Positions 1-6,378 of a DNA stretch of 6,948 nucleotides are shown piece after piece. The notes beneath the pieces were generated by a model. The model worked only from the letters and a program-made list of their open reading frames with translations. It did no database searches and was not told the DNA's origin. The position numbers were made by a program, and so were the translations under genes. This stretch comes from Spirochaetales bacterium. GTDB lineage: Bacteria; Spirochaetota; Spirochaetia; DSM-16054; Sediminispirochaetaceae. The stretch covers positions 1 through 6,948 of the forward strand of contig JAASTM010000119.1 in NCBI GenBank assembly GCA_021767325.1, given 5' to 3'. Position 1 is the stretch's first letter. Each line of letters begins with the position of its first letter.

Positions 1-1149
1 CGCAACAACGTCTCGATTGCGGTACTGATTGCCTCCGCTGCACCGACCGACCAGTTTCTGGTACAGCATCCGGATTACTTTTTCGGTCGAAGCCCGGAGT
101 CCGCCTGGATAAATCCGGACAACCTGTATGTCCTCATCGATCACCTCAAGTGTGCCGTCTTCGAGCTGCCCTTTGGCGAGGAAGATTCGTTCGGAAAGGG
201 TATGCCCGCCGAGGATCTGGACGAGGTGCTCTCCTATCTGGAGGAGGCCGGCACCGTTCGTAAAAGCGCCGGCCGTTGGTATTGGTCGGGAAAAGGGTAT
301 CCCGCCGAGGAGGTAAGCCTGCGCACCACCTCTCCGCGCAGTGTGGTTATCATTGATACGACCGCTGGAAAGAACGAGGTGATCGGAGAGATGGATGTTC
401 CCTCCTCGAAGGAGCTCTTGTTTCCCAATGCAGTCTATCTACACCGTGACCGGCAGTATCTGTCGCTGGAGCTGGATATAGAGAACCTCAAATGCTACAT
501 AAAGGAGTCGCAGCTCAATTATTATACCGACTCCGTGGTAAAAACCGATATCAAGGTTCTGGAAGTCGATAGCTCGGAAGCTTACTCCGACTGCCGGGTG
601 ATCAACGGTGATGTGCTGGTACGCAGTCAGGTGGCAAAGTACAAGAAGCTGAAGTTCGGCACCCATGAAAACCTCGGTTACGGGGATATACATCTGCCCG
701 AGGAGGAGATCCATACGCGGGCGGTCTTGATGGCCTTTGAGGCCGGCAGCAGTGCAGCGCAGGCGATGGAGGCGGTCAACCCTGAAATCCGTGAATACGT
801 CATATCCCATATCGGCACGCTCATAAAGAACGTTGCTCCCGTGTTTCTGCTCTGCGAGCGCTCGGATATCGGCCTGGCCGAACGATTAAAGGACCCCTTT
901 ACCGAGGTTCCGACAATCTATGTTTATGACACGGCCCCGGGGGGAATCGGCCTTTCGGAGGGGTTTGCCGAAAAGCGGGAACAGATACTATCGGCTGCCT
1001 ACGATTTGGTGCGGCAGTGCAGCTGTGAATACGGATGTCCGAGCTGTATAGGGCCGGATGAAGGTAAAACCGAAGATAATAAGAAGCTGGCGGTTATCGG
1101 GTTCTTCAAAACATGGCTGTCCAATCTGCAGAAGCTGGAGGAGGAGTAG
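1..1149 (+). CDS. mrfA: MrfA/YprA-type DEAD/DEAH helicase, C-terminal part (5' end outside window)
   Basis: This is the C-terminal 382 residues of a superfamily 2 helicase of the YprA/MrfA family; the reading frame is open from base 1, so the ATP-binding motor core lies upstream of the window. The visible part begins near the end of the helicase C-terminal region (ASAAPTDQFLVQHPDYFF). A small winged-helix-like stretch follows (about residues 76-100, EDLDEVLSYLEEAGTVRK), then a beta-rich segment, and then the DUF1998/MZB zinc-binding domain. That domain carries four cysteines in the pattern CxCx3CxxC at visible residues 340, 342, 346 and 349 (bases 1018-1047), preceded by the conserved YDTAPGGIG motif. 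In B. subtilis, MrfA is a 3'-5' helicase for repair of mitomycin C lesions, and this cysteine cluster is required; the same role here is inferred. The methionine at 202 is internal and not a start. The next gene, an MrfB-type nuclease, begins 5 bases after the stop, as in the Bacillus pair. Confidence 0.9.
   Translation, partial: RNNVSIAVLIASAAPTDQFLVQHPDYFFGRSPESAWINPDNLYVLIDHLKCAVFELPFGEEDSFGKGMPAEDLDEVLSYLEEAGTVRKSAGRWYWSGKGYPAEEVSLRTTSPRSVVIIDTTAGKNEVIGEMDVPSSKELLFPNAVYLHRDRQYLSLELDIENLKCYIKESQLNYYTDSVVKTDIKVLEVDSSEAYSDCRVINGDVLVRSQVAKYKKLKFGTHENLGYGDIHLPEEEIHTRAVLMAFEAGSSAAQAMEAVNPEIREYVISHIGTLIKNVAPVFLLCERSDIGLAERLKDPFTEVPTIYVYDTAPGGIGLSEGFAEKREQILSAAYDLVRQCSCEYGCPSCIGPDEGKTEDNKKLAVIGFFKTWLSNLQKLEEE
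1137..1146 (+). promoter_or_regulatory. Ribosome binding site deciding the mrfB start
   Basis: GGAGGAGGAG is a near-ideal Shine-Dalgarno sequence. It lies in the last codons of mrfA (encoding the E-E-E tail) and 8 bases before GTG 1155. It lies downstream of the alternative ATG at 1113, so it cannot serve that ATG. Ribosomes finishing mrfA at 1149 would stand on or next to this site, which suggests translational coupling. Confidence 0.8.
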
Positions 1150-1154
1150 CGGGC

Positions 1155-2300
1155 GTGGCGAAACTGTCCGGAAGACTGCAGCAGTTACGCGCGATGCGGG
1201 CGGAGAAGCAGCCGCACAGCAGTGAATCGGGGACGAGTGCGGCTGAGAAGGCCAGCGCACCGCAGCCGTGGATCGGGTGGTCTCAGCTTGCCCCGTTTGT
1301 ATGGCGGCACAGTGAGCGGCTGCACTATCCGCAGGAGAACCGGTGGGTAGAGGGGGTCTTGATAAAAGACCGTTCTCTGTTGTCGGAGCTGATTTTCTAC
1401 GATTTCGAAACTACCGGACTCTCCGGGGGGGCCGGGACTGTGCTGTTCCTGGCCGGCTTCGGGCGGTTCGAAGGAGAATATCTGCACATCGACCAGCTCC
1501 TGCTGGCCGATTATCCCGGAGAGCCGGAGTTCATCCGTGAGATAGTCTCTTATCTGTCGGACAGGAAACTGTACGTTTCGTATAACGGGAAGGGCTTCGA
1601 CCGGCACGTTCTTCTGAACCGGCTGCGCCTGCACGGGTATCGTTCGGCGGATATGCCGCGACAGCTCGACCTGCTGTATCCAACCCGTAAAATCTGGGGA
1701 AAGGTGCTGGAGCGCTGTAACCTCGGAAGTATCGAAGAACATGTCCTGGGAATCGGCCGAGAAGCAGATATTCCGGGTGCCCTGATACCTGAGTGTTATC
1801 AGGAGTTTTTGCGTTCACAGAGTAGTGAGTGTATGCAGCGGGTAGTAGCACATCATCGGCAGGATATCGAGTCGCTGGCACGGCTCCTCTTCCATATAGA
1901 ACAGCTGGCAGCGCAGCCCGGGCTTCTCCCGGACAGTGAAGCGCGAACTGGTATCGGCCAGATTCTTCTCTCGAAGGGTGACCTGCGCGGTCTGACTGTA
2001 CTGGAGGATGAGCTGCTCCACGGCAACGAGAGGGCCGGGCAAATTCTGGTGATGCACTACAAACGGATGCGGATGCTGCCTGAGCTGCGCTCTGCACTGG
2101 CCGGCATGCTGGCCATTCGTCCGGGGTATTTTCAAGTGGTAGAGACCGCCAAACTGCTGGAGCATGTAGATAAAAAGCCTAAATCGGCTCTCGAATTGCT
2201 CCGGCCGCTGCTCGGGCGCCGAGCGGTACTGACGGGCACTCAGTTCAAGGAGCTTCTCCATCGCCGGCGTCGTCTCGAAAAGAAATTAGGAGCCGAGTAG
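1155..2300 (+). CDS. mrfB: MrfB/YprB-type DEDD exonuclease (RNase H-like fold)
   Basis: This is a predicted 3'-5' exonuclease of the YprB/MrfB family (RNase H-like domain), 381 residues from GTG 1155. I prefer this start over ATG 1113 because a strong Shine-Dalgarno sequence (GGAGGAGGAG, 1137-1146) lies 8 bases before it. The resulting N-terminus, MAKLSGRLQQLRAMRAEK, also looks like the short basic helix that opens this family, and the ATG would extend the protein only into helicase coding sequence. The exonuclease motifs are in order: DxE in FYDFETTGL (D83, E85), NxxxxD in YNGKGFD (N144, D149) and HxxxD in HHRQDIESL (H233, D237). The last 110 residues or so are helical and TPR-like (AKLLEHVDKKPKSALELL), typical of YprB proteins. 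Residues 20-55 look like a low-complexity linker. In Bacillus, MrfB works with the helicase MrfA in mitomycin C repair and needs its DEDD residues; the adjacent helicase gene supports the same partnership here. The 3' end overlaps glgA on the other strand. Confidence 0.88.
   Translation: MAKLSGRLQQLRAMRAEKQPHSSESGTSAAEKASAPQPWIGWSQLAPFVWRHSERLHYPQENRWVEGVLIKDRSLLSELIFYDFETTGLSGGAGTVLFLAGFGRFEGEYLHIDQLLLADYPGEPEFIREIVSYLSDRKLYVSYNGKGFDRHVLLNRLRLHGYRSADMPRQLDLLYPTRKIWGKVLERCNLGSIEEHVLGIGREADIPGALIPECYQEFLRSQSSECMQRVVAHHRQDIESLARLLFHIEQLAAQPGLLPDSEARTGIGQILLSKGDLRGLTVLEDELLHGNERAGQILVMHYKRMRMLPELRSALAGMLAIRPGYFQVVETAKLLEHVDKKPKSALELLRPLLGRRAVLTGTQFKELLHRRRRLEKKLGAE
2286..2300. other. 15-base convergent 3' overlap of mrfB and glgA
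   Basis: The mrfB stop (TAG, 2298-2300) and the glgA stop (TAA on the minus strand, 2286-2288) cross, so each gene's last codons are antisense to the other's. I looked on both strands around the junction for a stable hairpin followed by a T-run. The only T-run is TTTTT at 2301-2305, preceded by a weak CTCG/CGAG pair with a long loop, which is not convincing as an intrinsic terminator. Confidence 0.85.
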
Positions 2301-3746
2301 TTTTTCATATAGATCTACATAGTGGGCGGCGGAGTCCTTCCAAGAGAAATGACAGTTCATAGCCCGTTTTTGCATTTGACGAAAGTGCACGGGGTTTTCA
2401 TACCAGGTGGAGACCGCCCATTCGGTGGTATGAAAGATACTTTCCGGCGAGAGATCACGGAACATGAATCCGGTTCCCTCCCCAGTCGCACTGTCGTAGT
2501 TTTCAACCGTATCGGCTAAGCCGCCGGTTTCTCTGACAATCGGCAGAGTACCGTAGCGCAGCGAGTAGATCTGATTCAGGCCGCAGGGTTCGTACCGGCT
2601 CGGCATCAGAAAGAGGTCGGAGCCTGCCTCGATCTGATGGGCTAAGGAATCGCTGAAGGTGGTTTTTACTTTGAGATTGGGCAGATGGCGCTGCAGCTGG
2701 AGCAGCTCAGCCTCTATCCACTCCTCGCCGGTTCCGAGTACTACCACCTGCACCGACATTTCGCTGCAGATCCGCTGCAACGCTCCCCGGTGCGGATCAC
2801 AGAGCTCGTAAAAGCCTTTTTGCGCCGCAAGGCGGCTTACCAGACCGATGAGCGGCACGCTGTCATCTATCGGCAGACCGAGTTTCTCCTGGAGTTTAGC
2901 CTTTGCTGCGGATTTTCCCGACAAGTCCTCCGCTGAATAAGGCTGGGGGATATGCGGGTCATTGGCCGGATCCCATTCGTTGTAATCTACTCCGTTCAAA
3001 ATTCCGTAAAGGGAAGCTCCCCGCTGCTGCAGCAGCTCTTCCATTCCGTGTCCGAACTCTTCGGTCTGAATTTCCTTGGCATAGGTAGGAGAGACAGTCG
3101 TAATCGCGTCGGCGTTGAGAATACCGCACTGCATGAAATTGAGAGAGGAATCGACGGCAGCTTCGTCGTTGCTGCAGGTTTCCCAACTGAGTTGGGTGGT
3201 GTGTATATCGTGTTTTGAAAAAATACCCTGATAACCGATGTTATGAATGGTAAAAACACTGCGGCTATGCCTGAATTCCTCCTCCAGCTCGAATTCCCGT
3301 TGATAGGCGGTAACCAGCGCCGCCTGCCAGTCGTGGCTGTGGAGAATGTCGGGAATCCAGTCCAGATACCGGCACAGGGGAAAAACAGACCGGCTCAGTA
3401 GTGCAAAGCGGTAGTGGTTGTCACGATAGGGGCTGCTGCCGTTACTGCCGTAGTAGCCGGGGCGCTTAGAAAAAGCCGGATGCTCGAGGAAATACACCGG
3501 AACCTCGGAGTTCGGGAGTAGTCCCTGTTTAATACCGCACTTTTCCTCTTCAAATCGGATCGGTACTGAGAGATCCTCTGTAATGAGATCAAAATTTTCC
3601 GTAGAGATGGAGGCGTACCGGGGCATCAATATCCGTACGTCATGACCGATCAGCGACAACTTTTTTGACAGTGAGTTCACTATATCGGCTAAGCCGCCGG
3701 TCTTGGCAAAAGGAACCGCTTCACTTGCTATCATACAAATTTTCAT
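2286..3746 (-). CDS. glgA: Glycogen synthase (ADP-glucose type, GT5)
   Basis: GlgA transfers glucose from ADP-glucose to the non-reducing end of a growing alpha-1,4-glucan in the cytoplasm. The 486 residues match the family's usual length (about 480), with a GT5 N-terminal half and a GT1-like C-terminal half (GT-B fold). Landmarks are the opening KICMIASEAVPFAKTGGLAD (K15, with the KTGGL loop that contacts ADP-glucose), HSHDW at 136-140, TIHNIGYQG at 166-174, SRLAAQKG at 304-311 (R305 and K310 match the phosphate-binding Arg and Lys) and SRYEPCGLNQ at 383-392 with the catalytic Glu E386. The second TGGLAD is at 407-412. All expected residues are present and the frame is unbroken. ATG at 3746-3744 is preceded by GGGG five bases upstream (3752-3755), a modest ribosome site. 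It lies 11 bases after the GNAT stop, so it is probably the last gene of the trxB-led operon. No other glycogen gene (glgB, glgC, glgP) is in the window. Confidence 0.95.
   Translation of the reverse strand: MKICMIASEAVPFAKTGGLADIVNSLSKKLSLIGHDVRILMPRYASISTENFDLITEDLSVPIRFEEEKCGIKQGLLPNSEVPVYFLEHPAFSKRPGYYGSNGSSPYRDNHYRFALLSRSVFPLCRYLDWIPDILHSHDWQAALVTAYQREFELEEEFRHSRSVFTIHNIGYQGIFSKHDIHTTQLSWETCSNDEAAVDSSLNFMQCGILNADAITTVSPTYAKEIQTEEFGHGMEELLQQRGASLYGILNGVDYNEWDPANDPHIPQPYSAEDLSGKSAAKAKLQEKLGLPIDDSVPLIGLVSRLAAQKGFYELCDPHRGALQRICSEMSVQVVVLGTGEEWIEAELLQLQRHLPNLKVKTTFSDSLAHQIEAGSDLFLMPSRYEPCGLNQIYSLRYGTLPIVRETGGLADTVENYDSATGEGTGFMFRDLSPESIFHTTEWAVSTWYENPVHFRQMQKRAMNCHFSWKDSAAHYVDLYEKLLGS
2510..2528. 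repeat. 19-base direct repeat in glgA, copy 1
   Basis: This 19-base stretch is identical to 3683-3701. On the minus strand it encodes the C-terminal TGGLAD motif of GlgA (T407-D412). Both copies use the same codons, including a TTA leucine. The protein motif recurs in the family, so the repeat is probably a by-product of coding constraint. Confidence 0.7.
3683..3701. repeat. 19-base direct repeat in glgA, copy 2
   Basis: This is the second copy of the repeat at 2510-2528. It encodes the N-terminal TGGLAD motif of GlgA (T16-D21), part of the ADP-glucose binding loop. The copies are about 1.17 kb apart in the same gene and orientation. Confidence 0.7.
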
Positions 3747-3757
3747 ATAAACCCCGC

Positions 3758-4621
3758 TTACTCTAGTCTAGTATAGGATATCTGATAGCGGCCTACTATG
3801 TCAAAATTTAATCGGCGGTAGAGTTGAATTGCCGAACGGTTGCCCGTACGGACGAACAGTACCGAGCTGCGTCCCGAAGCCTGTATTTCTTCTATCAGAC
3901 GGTGCATCAGCGCCCGTGCGAATCCATGCCCACGCTGTTCCGGGGCGGTGTATACACCACCAATCTGGGTGTAGTTGACCCCGATTGCGTTAGTCCCGGC
4001 TTTTGAAATAGGGGTTTTATCGAGGGTCGCAAACAGAATCCGCTGTGTCTTGACTACCTTTCTGAAATGCAGCAGGTAGGCAGATGGGTTAAAGCGTTCG
4101 GGATGGACGACTACTTCTTCGAACTGATATGCTTTTTCGAGCGGAAATACACGGCGAACATCTTTTTCCGTAAGAGTGTGAATGTGGATATCCGCTGAGA
4201 TGTGCAGCGGACTGAGGGGCCGGGTCTTTGGTCGCACCATCAGGTAATGAGAACGCCGCACATCTATCGGGCTTTTCAAAAGGTTTTCATACTGCCTTAC
4301 AGTCTCCTCGATACCTATCAGGCAATAGAGACGTCTGACATAGCGATACACGTACGTAATCAGCGGCTGGAGTTGCTCATTAGTCAGATTGAGATTGTCG
4401 CTGTGAACCGGTATCAGCAGGCCCTTGGATGTAACCAGAACCGCGGCGGCTATTTTCCCACCGGCTATGCCGATGAAAATTGCCGCCTCGCGCGGCGAAG
4501 GCAGTTCGGGGCGGCTGCGCTGCAGCAGACGGGAGGTAAAGTTCACGCAGATATGCTCGAGCGGCAGGATGAATCTGAGGAGGTCAGTAAAAGTATCCCG
4601 GTCTACCCTTTGCCAAATCAC
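3758..4621 (-). CDS. Two-domain GNAT-family N-acetyltransferase, substrate unknown
   Basis: This is a 287-residue predicted cytoplasmic acetyl-CoA-dependent acetyltransferase. The C-terminal GNAT domain (about 145-287) is clear: motif A reads GGVYTAPEQRGHGFARAL, with the acetyl-CoA pyrophosphate loop Q229-R-G-H-G-F-A235, and motif B reads NRSAIQLYRRLNFDIVG (261-277). The N-terminal 140 residues resemble, from memory, the DUF4081-like domain found before some GNAT domains: a strand-rich segment with GLLIPVHSDN at 67-76, LIGIEETVRQYENLL at 101-115 and RSHYLMV at 123-129. It may be a degenerate GNAT fold. The start is GTG (4621-4619), overlapping the TGA of the upstream glycosidase gene by four bases (GTGA). 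No good Shine-Dalgarno precedes it, so it probably depends on translational coupling. The stop is 11 bases before glgA. The substrate could be an amino sugar, a peptide N-terminus or a small amine; neither sequence nor context decides it. Confidence 0.82.
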   Translation of the reverse strand: MIWQRVDRDTFTDLLRFILPLEHICVNFTSRLLQRSRPELPSPREAAIFIGIAGGKIAAAVLVTSKGLLIPVHSDNLNLTNEQLQPLITYVYRYVRRLYCLIGIEETVRQYENLLKSPIDVRRSHYLMVRPKTRPLSPLHISADIHIHTLTEKDVRRVFPLEKAYQFEEVVVHPERFNPSAYLLHFRKVVKTQRILFATLDKTPISKAGTNAIGVNYTQIGGVYTAPEQRGHGFARALMHRLIEEIQASGRSSVLFVRTGNRSAIQLYRRLNFDIVGRYQISYTRLE

Positions 4622-6357
4622 GGTGAGGGGCTCGCTTGTCCTGATCGTTCTTCTTTATGCATGCGGATGGGCACGACTCCTTCCGCCGGTATCATTCCCT
4701 TCAGGGCTGCAAAACCGGCGGTGAATGAATCCTCGCCGGTTCCGTATACAGCCAGTCCGGTACCGATCCAGGGTATATTGCGCAGGTACACCGGCGTCAG
4801 AACCGAAATTACAATAATCTTTGTATCGATGCCTCTCAACTGCCGGAGAACCTCCGCACTGTTCGGGTTCGCGAGACAAAAAATAAGCGTATCGTAGCGG
4901 GCGGCTCTGGCCTTTAGGGAGGATATATACTGTTCCTCGGCCTCATAGAACGGCGAGTAAGGAAAATAATAGGTATCGGCCTGTGGATAGTACCGGCGTC
5001 CGACAGAGAGAAACGTGTTCAGTTGTCCTGCCAGCAATATATCCTGGTTTTCACCCTCTATAGGTATATTACCGTCTTGAATGAGCGAGACGCTGCGGCA
5101 GGCCTGACTGAAGAAAAACTCTTTTCCCTCCGCCAGAGGGATTGTCTTTTCGATTGCCGCTGGGTCGGGGGACAGGGGAACTGCCTCGGGGCCTTTGAGG
5201 TAGCGTAGTTTTATCTTCAGAATGCGGGTGACCGAGGCTTCGAGGCTGCTTCTGAACTGAGGGTTTTCCTGCAGTTCTGTATACAGCAGATCCCAAACCC
5301 TCCTGTAAATGTCGAAATCGTGCGAGATCATGATCATATCGTTACCGGCTTTGAGGGCCTGCAGGCAGGCTTCGGAAATACTGTTTCCGTTCTGAAGTGC
5401 CCCGTGCATCCGCAGGTCGTCGGTAATGACGATTCCCTCGAAGCCCATCCGCGTGCGTACCACCTCCCGCATAAAAAAGGGGGAGAGCGATGCGGGTACA
5501 GTCTCCTCGATGATGTTCGGGAAGGCGAGATGAGCGCTCATCAAGGCGGGCAGACCTTCGCGGATCAGAAAACGGTAGGGGAGCAAATCCTCCTCCCACA
5601 GACTCGCGAAGTCATTGCTTATGACTGGTAGAGTGCCGTGCGAATCCTCATCGGCCTTGCCGTGTCCCGGAAAGTGTTTTGCAGTACAGATGATTCCGCT
5701 GTCTTCCATTCCGTGAAAATAGGCGACACCCAATTGAGCAGTGGTCAGAGGATCTTCGGCAAATGCCCGCGGCCCGATGACATGGGCATTCTCATTTCCG
5801 TATATGTCGACGGTAGGGGCGAAATTCATATTGATGCCGAGGCTTCTTAGTTCTTTTCCGATATACAAGCCGGTATAGTATGCATCGTAGGGCAGGTTGG
5901 TCGCCCCGATTGCGAGGTTACCGGGAGTGATCGAGGTATCACCTTTTACGTGTCGTACCCAGCCGCCCTCCTGGTCGGTGGCGATGAAAAGCGGTATGCG
6001 GAGTCTTGATTCCGTTGCAGCCGACTGCATGATCTCTATGCTGCGGCCGAGCTCCTGCAGGTTTTCCGCATTCCAGCCGAAGATCTTCACTCCGCCTATG
6101 TGTTTATTTCGTATCCAGTCGAGAATTTGAGGAGAAGGGGTTTGGCCGAAATAGCCGAGCAGAAACACCTGGCCCAGCAGCTCTGTGTCGCTCATCGCGG
6201 CGGTCATCTGCTCTGCCTTGGCAGTTATCCCGCTATCCCGGGCTTCCGCCGGCTGAAAAAAATGCGGAACCGACCATAACTGACCGGTTCCACTCAAAGT
6301 CGTAAGAATAGTAAATGTTAAAAAAACACGTTTTGCTAAAGATGCTGTCTGCACCAT
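4618..6357 (-). CDS. nagZ: Exported family 3 glycoside hydrolase, NagZ-type beta-N-acetylhexosaminidase
   Basis: This 579-residue protein is a GH3 enzyme of the NagZ type, which removes terminal beta-linked N-acetylglucosamine, typically from peptidoglycan fragments. A signal peptide is visible: K9-R10, a hydrophobic run at about 11-30, and a possible cleavage after AEA (39). There is no lipobox cysteine, so a soluble periplasmic or secreted enzyme is expected. The TIM-barrel domain (about 45-390) has ATDQEGGWVRH (D128, E130), KHFPGHG (K227, H228) and the NagZ-specific loop DSH with the Asp/His acid-base dyad D238/H240. The nucleophile Asp is in ITDDLRM, probably D313. Residues from about 400 to 565 form a second alpha/beta domain, as in the longer B. 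subtilis-type NagZ and unlike the roughly 340-residue, cytosolic E. coli enzyme. The ATG at 6357 has AGCAGG five bases upstream and lies 21 bases after trxB. The gene overlaps the GNAT gene by four bases. NagZ type is well supported by the DSH loop; the exact substrate is inferred. Confidence 0.88.
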   Translation of the reverse strand: MVQTASLAKRVFLTFTILTTLSGTGQLWSVPHFFQPAEARDSGITAKAEQMTAAMSDTELLGQVFLLGYFGQTPSPQILDWIRNKHIGGVKIFGWNAENLQELGRSIEIMQSAATESRLRIPLFIATDQEGGWVRHVKGDTSITPGNLAIGATNLPYDAYYTGLYIGKELRSLGINMNFAPTVDIYGNENAHVIGPRAFAEDPLTTAQLGVAYFHGMEDSGIICTAKHFPGHGKADEDSHGTLPVISNDFASLWEEDLLPYRFLIREGLPALMSAHLAFPNIIEETVPASLSPFFMREVVRTRMGFEGIVITDDLRMHGALQNGNSISEACLQALKAGNDMIMISHDFDIYRRVWDLLYTELQENPQFRSSLEASVTRILKIKLRYLKGPEAVPLSPDPAAIEKTIPLAEGKEFFFSQACRSVSLIQDGNIPIEGENQDILLAGQLNTFLSVGRRYYPQADTYYFPYSPFYEAEEQYISSLKARAARYDTLIFCLANPNSAEVLRQLRGIDTKIIVISVLTPVYLRNIPWIGTGLAVYGTGEDSFTAGFAALKGMIPAEGVVPIRMHKEERSGQASPSP

Positions 6358-6378
6358 GTACGCCTGCTAAAAAAGAGT

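Noticed and set aside
439..810. 123-codon minus-strand open frame opposite mrfA
   Set aside because: It is a shadow of the helicase coding sequence; no ribosome site or recognisable motif.
1185..2097. Two overlapping minus-strand open frames of 185 and 188 codons opposite mrfB
   Set aside because: The Arg-, Pro- and Ala-rich translations have no family motif, and the opposite strand has all DEDD motifs in frame.
3758..3785. Cluster of CTAG tetranucleotides at the GNAT 3' end, considered as a recombination or regulatory site
   Set aside because: It is fully explained by the last GNAT codons and forms no long dyad or repeat.
4202..4897. 231-codon open frame on the plus strand, antisense to the GNAT-glycosidase junction
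   Set aside because: It lies wholly opposite two well-supported genes, has no recognisable domain, and its length is expected from the codon bias of the opposite strand.
6358..6378. Gap between trxB and the glycosidase gene, considered for a terminator or promoter
   Set aside because: It is only 21 bases, with an A/T run but no hairpin and room only for a ribosome binding site.
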